Position numbers and translations under genes: made by a program. Shown here one piece after another: positions 1 through 4,974 of a stretch of DNA of 9,653 nucleotides (the first letter of the stretch is position 1; every line of letters starts with the position of its first letter). Below the pieces are notes generated by a model that was not told the DNA's origin, searched no databases, and saw nothing but the letters and a program-made list of their open reading frames with translations. The stretch comes from Nanobdellota archaeon (GTDB lineage: Archaea > Nanobdellota > Nanobdellia > SCGC-AAA011-G17 > JAFCDX01). Location: assembly GCA_018816585.1 (NCBI GenBank), contig JAHIVQ010000087.1:1-9653 (forward strand), given 5' to 3'.

Positions 1-95
1 AGGTAAAAGTAACAAGAATTCTTGATAAATTAGAAGGCAAGCAATTAATAGAAAGAAAAAGGCGCGGAATGACAAATATGGTAATAATCAAGTGA
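1..95 (+). CDS. Winged-helix transcriptional regulator, C-terminal end (partial)
   Basis: The reading frame open from base 3 ends at TGA 93-95 and gives the last 30 residues of a protein that starts before the window. They read as recognition helix plus wing: VTRILDKLEGKQLIERKRRG followed by a beta strand. This lines up well with the C-terminus of the regulator at 3039-3485 (ISTILTNLDKMGLIQRERTG), so the two are paralogues of a MarR-like/archaeal winged-helix family. Whether this copy also has membrane segments cannot be seen. The stop codon lies inside a perfect palindrome just ahead of the next promoter, which makes this protein the natural candidate to bind there (inference). The family call is fairly secure; the ligand is unknown. 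Confidence 0.75.
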   Translation, partial: VKVTRILDKLEGKQLIERKRRGMTNMVIIK

Positions 96-106
96 AACTA
101 GTTTCA
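93..106. promoter_or_regulatory. Perfect 14-bp palindrome, candidate operator
   Basis: TGAAACTAGTTTCA is its own reverse complement. It overlaps the stop codon of the upstream regulator and ends 9 nt before the TATA box at 116. A dimeric winged-helix protein bound here would sit over the TFB/BRE side of the promoter. The near-palindrome at 3482-3495 has the same position relative to its regulator stop and TATA box. The binding role is inferred. Confidence 0.6.
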
Positions 107-115
107 AACAATCGC

Positions 116-122
116 TTATAAG
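116..122 (+). promoter_or_regulatory. Archaeal TATA box
   Basis: TTATAAG sits 50 nt before the ATG at 166, inside a 10-bp palindrome GCTTATAAGC (114-123). A TATA centre near 119 predicts transcription starting near 145, which leaves room for the Shine-Dalgarno AAAGGAGG at 151-158. Note CCTTT-C-AAAGG at 145-155, which overlaps that Shine-Dalgarno. Confidence 0.55.
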
Positions 123-165
123 CTGTTTCTTATTCTAAATTACACCTTTCAAAGGAGGCTTACAA

Positions 166-825
166 ATGGAAGAACACAAACACGAAAAGAAAAAAGATAA
201 TACAACAACAATACTATCTATCTTAATAGGATTATTATTGTTAATAGCTGTATATAATGGTTTTAGAGTAAGTGATATAACCAAACAAACAGCTGGTGGA
301 GCAAATGTTAATATTAATGATTTTGCATCTATTATACCAAAGGGTATTCCAGTAGTTTATGGAGCAGAATTAGGAGTTAGCTATGATGATGTTTCAGTTG
401 CTAATCCTACAAAAGCAGACCAAACAATAAGAAAGTTAGGTAATTTAGATGATGCAATAAAACTTACAGGAAAAGACCTGACAAGGTATATTAATATTGC
501 TTCTGAGATATCTTGTGAATATTGCTGTGGTGCAGCATCAATAATATTTAGTGATGGAAATGCAGCATGTGGTTGCGCACATAGTTATGCTATGCGTGGA
601 CTTGCAAAATATCTGATAACAAAACATGGATCTGAATTCAGTGACGACCAGATACTTGAAGAATTAGGAAAATGGAAAGTTCTATTTTTCCCAGAAATAC
701 ATATGCAGAAAGCAGCTGCATTAAAACAAAATGGAGTAGAATTAAATTACATCAATCTTGCATCTAATCTATACAGGGGTATAGAAAAAGGAGCAAGTGG
801 TGGAGCAATGGTAGGAGGTTGCTAA
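166..825 (+). CDS. Membrane-anchored Cys-cluster protein with C-terminal MVGGC tail
   Basis: A 219-residue protein with a short His/Lys-rich cytosolic start (EEHKHEKKK), one membrane segment at about residues 14-32, and an extracytoplasmic domain. The core carries C117-x2-C120-C121 and C135-x-C137-x-H139, followed by SYAMRGLAKYL. This Cys/His spacing is typical of metal binding and recalls proteins with a PCYCGC motif, but I cannot assign it to that family with confidence. A short linker ends in GGAMVGGC, so the final residue (219) is a lone Cys at the very C-terminus. The same tail ends the next gene. Shine-Dalgarno AAAGGAGG at 151-158 supports the ATG. The stop is one base from the next ATG, so the two are co-transcribed. 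Copper or another soft metal as ligand is inferred from the neighbourhood. Confidence 0.75.
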   Translation: MEEHKHEKKKDNTTTILSILIGLLLLIAVYNGFRVSDITKQTAGGANVNINDFASIIPKGIPVVYGAELGVSYDDVSVANPTKADQTIRKLGNLDDAIKLTGKDLTRYINIASEISCEYCCGAASIIFSDGNAACGCAHSYAMRGLAKYLITKHGSEFSDDQILEELGKWKVLFFPEIHMQKAAALKQNGVELNYINLASNLYRGIEKGASGGAMVGGC

Positions 826-826
826 A

Positions 827-982
827 ATGGAAATAAAACTAAATACAAAAACATTACTATGGGTAGTTTTAGTCATAGTTATTCTTGTAGTTTTATGGCA
901 GACAATGCAAATATCTGCTATAGGAAGTACTGTAGCTAGTTCAGCTCCAAGTACTGCAGGAGGAATGGTTGGGGGTTGTTAA
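827..982 (+). CDS. 51-aa single-TM peptide ending in GGMVGGC
   Basis: The ATG at 827 begins one base after the preceding stop, with GGAGGT (814-819) as Shine-Dalgarno inside the codons of the upstream tail. The product has a short charged N-terminus (MEIKLNTK), a membrane segment at residues 9-24 rich in Val/Leu/Ile with Trp at both ends, and a Ser/Ala/Thr linker. It ends in AGGMVGGC with Cys as last residue (51). Predicted topology puts the tail outside the cell. The tail codons differ from those of the upstream gene (GGG GGT TGT against GGA GGT TGC), so similarity is kept at protein level rather than by a recent DNA repeat. Function is unknown; partner of, or shared substrate with, the upstream Cys-cluster protein is an inference. 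Confidence 0.75.
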   Translation: MEIKLNTKTLLWVVLVIVILVVLWQTMQISAIGSTVASSAPSTAGGMVGGC

Positions 983-998
983 CCCTCTTTTTTATTTT
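971..998 (+). terminator. Hairpin plus T-tract overlapping the stop codon
   Basis: GGGGGTT (971-977) pairs with AACCCTC (981-987) around a 3-nt loop, with one G-T pair, and is followed by TTTTTT-A-TTTT. T-tracts alone terminate archaeal transcription; the stem is a bonus. The left arm is made of the last Gly-Gly codons of the peptide gene. It fits the end of the first transcription unit. Confidence 0.5.
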
Positions 999-1005
999 AA
1001 TAACA

Positions 1006-1012
1006 TTTATTT
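1006..1012 (+). promoter_or_regulatory. Possible TATA box for the 1033 unit
   Basis: ATTTATT lies about 24 nt before the ATG at 1033, where no Shine-Dalgarno is seen. That spacing would fit a leaderless or nearly leaderless transcript. The region is very AT-rich, so this is a weak call. Confidence 0.25.
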
Positions 1013-1032
1013 GATAAAAACAAAAATTGAAA

Positions 1033-1383
1033 ATGAAAAAAATAAATTTAATTGCGGGAATATCGTTGATTATATTATTTGGAACATTTATATTTTTAGC
1101 AAGAAGTGCAACGAGCAATGTTATAAAAGGAGATGTTTTTGAAGGCATTATAACAAATATGAACCTTCAATCACAAGTTTTAGATGGAATGGGAGTTTAT
1201 GACAAAAACTGTAATGCGATTGAAAATGGATTAACCCAATGTGATGGTGGGATACAGACAGAAAAAGGTTTGTTAAATTTTAATTACAAGCATAATATGC
1301 ATATGCAAAAATGTATTGATCAGGGCCAAAAATTAAAAGTAGAAATTTTTGAAGGAAACAAAGCAAGGGTGACTAGACTATGA
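1033..1383 (+). CDS. Secreted or membrane-anchored Cys/His/Met protein, unknown function
   Basis: Starting at the ATG (1033; an in-frame TTG at 1027 adds two residues) gives 116 residues. The N-terminus is a signal anchor (MKKINLIAGISLIILFGTFIF, about residues 3-22). The remainder is a small, probably beta-rich domain with C60, C70 and C94 and an HNMHMQKC cluster at 87-94. The H/M/H/M/C cluster would suit Cu(I) or Cu(II) binding, and three cysteines invite a disulfide. I do not recognise a named family. The stop overlaps the next start as ATGA (1380-1383), so the two genes are translationally coupled. A role in periplasm-like copper binding is inferred from residues and neighbours only. Confidence 0.65.
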   Translation: MKKINLIAGISLIILFGTFIFLARSATSNVIKGDVFEGIITNMNLQSQVLDGMGVYDKNCNAIENGLTQCDGGIQTEKGLLNFNYKHNMHMQKCIDQGQKLKVEIFEGNKARVTRL

Positions 1384-1922
1384 AAAAAATGTTATTATTA
1401 TCCTTATTTTTAATAGTATCACTAATAGTCATCATACCCGATGCAACAGCTCATTGCCCATTATGTACAGGAGCAGCTGTTGCAGGTGTAGAAGTTGCAA
1501 GAGTAATTGGTGTTGATGATAGCATTGTTGGATTATTGCTTGGTGCAGTTATAATATCAAGTGCACTTTGGTTCAATAAATGGTTAAAGAAGAAAATAGA
1601 TTTCCCACTGCAAGAAATTATTATTGTTATATTATCATTATTGATGATAATAATACCATTCTATTATGCAGGTATTATAACAAATGCTGCCATGGTTAAA
1701 AGTATGCCTGATTACCACTCTATGTTTGGACTTGGTATTTTTGGTATAGATAAATTAATGATTGGTATAATAATAGGAAGTATTGCTGTATGGAGCGCAT
1801 TTACTTTAAGTGATAGTATAAAGAAACAAAAAGGTAAGGTATTATGGCCCTATCAAGGATTATCATTTATGTTAATAATATTATTTATATTATCGCTTAT
1901 ATTTTGGTTGATAACAAAATGA
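1380..1922 (+). CDS. Polytopic membrane protein with CPLC motif after its signal peptide
   Basis: A 180-residue protein. A signal-like first segment (residues 1-24, cleavage plausible after TATA) is followed at once by AHCPLCTGAA, a C26-x2-C29 pair that would sit at the outer membrane face. Then come membrane segments at about 48-64, 78-100, 122-140 and 158-177. CxxC at a membrane entrance suggests thiol-disulfide chemistry or soft-metal handover. I believe similar short membrane proteins with a CPLC start occur in uncultivated archaea and bacteria, but I know no assigned function. Both ends overlap neighbours by ATGA (1380-1383 and 1919-1922), which suggests a fixed stoichiometry with the proteins on either side. 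Confidence 0.7.
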   Translation: MKKMLLLSLFLIVSLIVIIPDATAHCPLCTGAAVAGVEVARVIGVDDSIVGLLLGAVIISSALWFNKWLKKKIDFPLQEIIIVILSLLMIIIPFYYAGIITNAAMVKSMPDYHSMFGLGIFGIDKLMIGIIIGSIAVWSAFTLSDSIKKQKGKVLWPYQGLSFMLIILFILSLIFWLITK

Positions 1923-2401
1923 AAGTTGAAAACTTTGTAAAGGAAATAGCAGAAATAAAAGAGAAAAACTCTCTTGATTTATCTAGTGGACAGGATCTAA
2001 GCATAGCACTAATGAATCTTATTAGTCTTGAAGAGCATTTTCTTTTTAGTTATATGAAAACAAATGAGAATAAATTTCTTGAATTTCTAGAACAGATAAG
2101 GGAATTAAGAAAAAAACTTCTTGCAAAGCTTGTAAATAAAGATGATGGATCAGAAAAATGGTGTATAAGTAAACATTTACTAGCAACAAGTATGAGATTA
2201 ACAGAAGTAGGAACAAAATATCTTCATGAAGGTAATAAAAAAGAAGCAGAAGAATTATTTTTAGAGGCATTTAATGTTTACAGCTTATTCTGGGCTGTGA
2301 ATGGTGCTGTGAAACTTGAAAAAAGTGAGGTTGTAGCTGAAACAAAGCTTTCAAAGGTCTCACAATTACTAAAAAAAGTATTGGATTGTTGTAGAGAATG
2401 A
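1919..2401 (+). CDS. Alpha-helical cytosolic protein, unknown function
   Basis: The start is taken at the ATG at 1919, which overlaps the upstream stop (ATGA); an upstream in-frame ATG at 1844 would run 79 nt into the previous gene and is unlikely. The 160-residue product has no signal or membrane segment and looks all-helical. It has the segments IALMNLISLEEHF, RELRKKLLAK, EKWCISKHLL and EEAFNVYSLFW-like stretches, plus a coiled C-terminal helix ending DCCRE. W81-C82-x3-H86 and C157-C158 are possible metal or redox residues. The repeated helix pairs recall HEPN or TPR-like bundles, but I cannot assign either. Coupling to the CPLC membrane protein suggests it is that protein's cytosolic partner. 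Confidence 0.65.
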   Translation: MKVENFVKEIAEIKEKNSLDLSSGQDLSIALMNLISLEEHFLFSYMKTNENKFLEFLEQIRELRKKLLAKLVNKDDGSEKWCISKHLLATSMRLTEVGTKYLHEGNKKEAEELFLEAFNVYSLFWAVNGAVKLEKSEVVAETKLSKVSQLLKKVLDCCRE

Positions 2402-2418
2402 ATTAGGGGGAGGTAAAA

Positions 2419-2562
2419 ATGGACAAAAACACAACTATAGTTGTTATAATCTTAGGATTGGCAGTACTATTTTTAGCATATACTATAATGACTTCAAATG
2501 GTAGTGCAGCAGTAAGTAGCTATCAAGTAGGTCAGTATGCTGGTGGAGGATGTGGAATATAA
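2419..2562 (+). CDS. 47-aa single-TM peptide ending in AGGGCGI
   Basis: The ATG at 2419 follows a strong Shine-Dalgarno GGGGGAGGT at 2406-2414. The product has a short N-terminus (MDKNTT), a membrane segment at about residues 7-24, a small Ser/Ala/Tyr linker and a Gly-rich Cys tail, AGGGCGI. Layout, length and tail style match the 51-aa peptide at 827-982, although here Cys45 is followed by Gly-Ile. Two such peptides in 2.5 kb, each beside Cys-rich exported proteins, suggest a family of membrane-tethered thiol peptides. Function is unknown. The strong ribosome binding site argues for high expression. Confidence 0.7.
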   Translation: MDKNTTIVVIILGLAVLFLAYTIMTSNGSAAVSSYQVGQYAGGGCGI

Positions 2563-2566
2563 ACAA

Positions 2567-3028
2567 ATGAAAAAGGTAGAATGCAAGATTTGTAATCAGA
2601 AGTTTGAATCAGATGAAAGTTTAAGGCAACATACTGATTCAAAACACCAAAATAATAAAGAAGGAAGATTTACCAAAAAGATAAAGTCATATCTGATAGT
2701 CTTTCTGCTTTTGGTAGCAATAGGAGTTTTTTCCTACACTTTTTATTTAAGATCCCATATACCAGGGCAATATGATGAATTTGCAAAATGTATTACAGAA
2801 AAAGATGTTGTAATCTATGGAAATGATTTTTGCCAGTATACAAATAAACAACTTAATTTCTTTGGAAAATCTAGAAAATATCTTAATTATATAAAATGTG
2901 CAGAGAATAAAGAATTATGTGATAGTAAATCAATTAAAATTACACCAACATGGGAGATTGCTGGAAAAATGTATGAGCAGGTTCAAAGCTTTGAGAGGCT
3001 TTCAGATCTAACTGGATGCAAAATATAG
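2567..3028 (+). CDS. C2H2 zinc finger, membrane segment and thioredoxin-like domain protein
   Basis: The start is taken at ATG 2567 (153 aa); an in-frame ATG at 2537 adds ten residues and would overlap the peptide gene. Residues 6-27 form a textbook C2H2 finger, C6-x2-C9-x12-H22-x4-H27, with F13 and L19 in the usual core positions. A membrane segment follows at about 41-60, then an outside domain of roughly 85 residues that resembles the small thioredoxin-fold domain linked to VKOR. It has C75, VVIYGNDFC (C89), a C111/C118 pair and ITPTWEIAGKMY, where P127 fits the cis-proline loop. The usual CPHC is CQYT here (C89-Q-Y-T92), so the second active-site Cys is lost. It may act as a monothiol reductase, isomerase or binding protein. 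The finger faces the cytosol and could bind DNA, RNA or protein. Confidence 0.7.
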   Translation: MKKVECKICNQKFESDESLRQHTDSKHQNNKEGRFTKKIKSYLIVFLLLVAIGVFSYTFYLRSHIPGQYDEFAKCITEKDVVIYGNDFCQYTNKQLNFFGKSRKYLNYIKCAENKELCDSKSIKITPTWEIAGKMYEQVQSFERLSDLTGCKI

Positions 3029-3038
3029 GTCATAAAAA

Positions 3039-3485
3039 ATGAAGAATCTTAATAATATAACAAAAATTTTGATTATCATTTTAGTTGTAATTATATCTTA
3101 TTTTATTATTTTTTTAATAATAAAACCTTTTTTTACTCCAATAAGTATGATGGATATGATGAGACAGTTGACTTGGGGGATAAGAACAGATAATATTATC
3201 CCATTCATTATAGCTCTTATTGCAGGAATTATTGTTTCGTTTTATTTATTTGAAGGTAGAAAAGATAGAGAATATAATATCATCAGAAAAGCATTATCAG
3301 AAGATGAAAAGAAAATTTTAGATGAAATTAAAAAAGCTGGCGAGATAACTCAAGATTCATTGAGATTTAGGCTTAATTGGAGTAAAGCTAAGATTTCAAC
3401 TATACTCACAAATCTAGATAAAATGGGTTTAATTCAAAGAGAAAGAACTGGAAAGACATATAAAATTTATTTGCAGAAAGTTTAA
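3039..3485 (+). CDS. Membrane-anchored winged-helix regulator with extracytoplasmic Met cluster
   Basis: A 148-residue protein with membrane segments at about 9-29 and 52-71 and a C-terminal winged-helix domain at 85-148. The latter reads SEDEKKILDEIKK, then SLRFRLNWSKAKISTILTNL as helix-turn-helix, and a wing at RERTGKTYKI, typical of archaeal MarR/DUF7343-like regulators. Basic residues after the second segment (GRKDR) put the DNA-binding part inside, so the loop at 30-51 faces out. That loop contains MMDMM (37-41), a plausible Cu(I) ligand set and the same five residues found in the product of the next gene. It is paralogous to the fragment at 1-95. The near-palindrome at its stop codon suggests it controls the 3546 unit. 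AGGT at 3027-3030 may serve as ribosome binding site. Confidence 0.8.
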   Translation: MKNLNNITKILIIILVVIISYFIIFLIIKPFFTPISMMDMMRQLTWGIRTDNIIPFIIALIAGIIVSFYLFEGRKDREYNIIRKALSEDEKKILDEIKKAGEITQDSLRFRLNWSKAKISTILTNLDKMGLIQRERTGKTYKIYLQKV

Positions 3486-3495
3486 AACGGTTTAA
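3482..3495. promoter_or_regulatory. 14-bp near-palindrome, candidate operator
   Basis: TTAAAACGGTTTAA is palindromic at six of seven pairs, overlaps the regulator stop codon (3483-3485) and ends 9 nt before the TATA box. It matches TGAAACTAGTTTCA (93-106) at nine of 14 positions, with the shared core AAA...GTTT. A binding site for the neighbouring regulator is inferred. Confidence 0.5.
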
Positions 3496-3504
3496 CTGGC
3501 AAGA

Positions 3505-3511
3505 TATATAA
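3505..3511 (+). promoter_or_regulatory. Archaeal TATA box
   Basis: TATATAA lies 41 nt before the ATG at 3546. A start of transcription near 3534 would leave a very short leader with GAGGT (3534-3538) at or just inside it. This is the best-looking TATA box of the window and probably drives the 3546-6359 unit. Confidence 0.55.
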
Positions 3512-3545
3512 GTTATATTGTATACTGAATTTAGAGGTAATTAAC

Positions 3546-3989
3546 ATGGGTACAAAAATTTTAATATGGATTTTGTTTGTGGCAGTTTTGTTAGTTGGAA
3601 CTGTAAGTGCAGCAGATTATTCTGAATGCCCTATGATGGGGGAATATTTTAATGAGGGAATGATAAATAGAGGTATGATGGATATGATGATTAGTAGTGG
3701 AAATATGATGGGTTCAGGAGGAATAATGAACATGATGATGGGAAATAATATAATGGACTCTGGAAGTATAAATATGATGGGTGGTTCAAGGTGGTTATGG
3801 GGCATTGTAGGAATGTTATTTTGGATTGCTGTTCTTGTGGCTTTGATCTTATTGATTATTTGGCTGTATAGAAACATAATTGGAAAAACTAAATCTGAAT
3901 CTGCTTTGGAAATCTTGAAAAAAAGATTTGCAGAAGGAAAAATAACTAAAAAGCAATATGAATCAATGAAAAAGGAAGTAAATAAGTGA
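3546..3989 (+). CDS. Met-rich copper-binding-type membrane protein with SHOCT tail
   Basis: A 147-residue protein. A signal peptide (residues 1-22, ending VSA) leads to ADYSECPMM, then a Met-rich region at 30-78 with 16 methionines in MM, MMM and MMDMM clusters. A membrane segment follows at about 84-107, and then a cytosolic C-terminus (ALEILKKRFAEGKITKKQYE, 120-139) typical of the SHOCT short C-terminal domain. Met clusters of this sort bind Cu(I) outside the cytoplasm, as in CopC/PcoC- and Ctr-type proteins; the copper call here is by analogy. It heads a putative operon behind a good TATA box and candidate operator. The AADYSxCPMM block reappears in the 70-aa protein at 4975. SHOCT domains often mediate oligomerisation, so the two could assemble together. 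Confidence 0.75.
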   Translation: MGTKILIWILFVAVLLVGTVSAADYSECPMMGEYFNEGMINRGMMDMMISSGNMMGSGGIMNMMMGNNIMDSGSINMMGGSRWLWGIVGMLFWIAVLVALILLIIWLYRNIIGKTKSESALEILKKRFAEGKITKKQYESMKKEVNK

Positions 3990-4018
3990 GGTATATGAAG
4001 AGATATGCAAGATAAAAG

Positions 4019-4453
4019 ATGAAATTAAAATTTAGGATAATAAGGAACAGTATTATTGGAATTTTACTAGTAATTGGTATAAATTTGCTTGTTTTATATC
4101 TAGTTGGATTCCCTGCAATGGCCCTGATACAGATTAAAAAGTATTTTATTTTATTATTACTTCTTATAATAGGATTTGGCGTGCAAATAGGGCTTTATAC
4201 TTATTTAAAACACAAAAATTTAGTATGTTCCGCAACAATGGCAACTAGTGGTGGAATATCAGCAATAAGTATGATATTATGCTGCAGCCATTATGCTGTA
4301 AATTTGATACCTTTTATTAGTATATCTACTGCAACATTTTTAACTAACTACACCTTTGAATTGTTAATCTTTGGATTAATCTCAAATATAGCAGGTATAA
4401 TATGGATGCTGACTAAAATAAAAAAGCTAAAGGAGGTGAAAAATGGAAATTGA
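4019..4453 (+). CDS. Four-TM membrane protein with CC-x-H motif
   Basis: A 144-residue protein with membrane segments at about 10-30, 42-61, 75-95 and 112-132. The loop/third segment holds C70 and a C88-C89-S-H91-Y block followed by VNLIPFISISTATFL. I recall a family of archaeal and bacterial membrane proteins with a CC(A/S)H(H/Y) signature of this kind near copper genes, without a proven function. Paired Cys and His in a membrane helix would suit Cu(I) or Hg(II) passage. No clear Shine-Dalgarno precedes the ATG. A six-codon reading frame (3995-4015, MKRYAR) with AGGT before it ends 3 nt upstream and may help ribosomes reach this start. The last 11 bases overlap the next gene. Confidence 0.65.
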   Translation: MKLKFRIIRNSIIGILLVIGINLLVLYLVGFPAMALIQIKKYFILLLLLIIGFGVQIGLYTYLKHKNLVCSATMATSGGISAISMILCCSHYAVNLIPFISISTATFLTNYTFELLIFGLISNIAGIIWMLTKIKKLKEVKNGN

Positions 4454-4670
4454 AAAGATATTATTATTTGTATTTATTGCTATTACATTAGGGGTAATTA
4501 TATTTAGCGTGTTTGGCTTTAAGATACCATCTAATAACAATCCATCAAATAGTAATTATGCAAATATTCCAGAAAAATGCAGACCTTCTGCAGGATATGA
4601 TATAGAATCATGGAAAGAACATTTATCACATCATACTGAAACACAAGAATGCTTGCAGTATTTTAAATAG
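4443..4670 (+). CDS. Small membrane-anchored Cys/His protein, possible metal carrier
   Basis: A perfect Shine-Dalgarno AGGAGGTGA (4431-4439) inside the upstream gene sets this start. The 75-residue product has one membrane segment (about 5-23), a flexible Asn/Ser/Pro linker (29-40) and a compact conserved-looking module. That module has C46, then GYDIESWKEHLSHH, with H60, H63 and H64, and C70 in ECLQYF. Two Cys and three His in 25 residues make a convincing metal or disulfide module. I recall similar ESWKxHLxHH segments in small archaeal and bacterial proteins but no proven role. Overlap with the CC-x-H protein implies joint function, with this protein perhaps presenting metal to or from it. 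Confidence 0.65.
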   Translation: MEIEKILLFVFIAITLGVIIFSVFGFKIPSNNNPSNSNYANIPEKCRPSAGYDIESWKEHLSHHTETQECLQYFK

Positions 4671-4714
4671 ACAGATAATTTAAATATTAATAAAAGTATG
4701 GAGGTTAAGTTAAA

Positions 4715-4960
4715 ATGGTTGAAAAATTAAATGCTTTAGCATTAGGATATGCAGCAGCTATTGTTTCAGCAGTAGCAATGCTTTTACTTGGAATATTAGG
4801 AAATATAGGTGTTTATTCTGGTGCTGTAAGTATGATGGAGCAATGGCATATATTTTTTTCCTTGAGTATAATAGGAATATTTACAGGAATGATTGAAGCT
4901 GCAATTATTAGTTTTATATTCATGTATGCTTTTGGATGGGTTTATAATAAATTAATATAA
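4715..4960 (+). CDS. Two-TM 81-aa membrane protein, DUF5676/'holin'-like
   Basis: Shine-Dalgarno GGAGGT at 4700-4705 supports the ATG. The 81-residue product has a membrane segment at about 10-32, a short loop with MMEQWH (40-45) and a second segment at about 47-73, then GWVYNKLI at the C-terminus. The layout (KLNxxALGxA start, YNKL end) resembles small two-TM proteins labelled DUF5676 or, loosely, bacteriophage holin in annotation pipelines; no phage gene lies nearby, so lysis is unlikely. The MM and H residues of the loop could touch copper. A small accessory subunit of a copper or thiol membrane complex is inferred from context only. Confidence 0.6.
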   Translation: MVEKLNALALGYAAAIVSAVAMLLLGILGNIGVYSGAVSMMEQWHIFFSLSIIGIFTGMIEAAIISFIFMYAFGWVYNKLI

Positions 4961-4974
4961 TAAGGAGGTAATAA

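Noticed and set aside
2537..2566. Earlier ATG start for the zinc finger protein
   Set aside because: It would overlap the 47-aa peptide gene, adds residues with no family character, and has no better ribosome binding site; the call stays tentative because 2567 also lacks a well-spaced one.
3660..3785. ATGATGG-type repeats as a DNA tandem repeat
   Set aside because: The repetition follows from Met clusters (ATG ATG GG...) in the Met-rich protein; spacing is irregular, so it is coding bias rather than a separate repeat.
4679..4686. TTTAAATA as promoter for the 4715 gene
   Set aside because: The predicted start of transcription (about 4708) would fall after the Shine-Dalgarno at 4700-4705, so the gene more likely belongs to the upstream transcript.
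4715..4960. Phage holin, as similar proteins are sometimes labelled
   Set aside because: No endolysin or other phage gene is nearby; the copper-gene context makes a lysis role unlikely.
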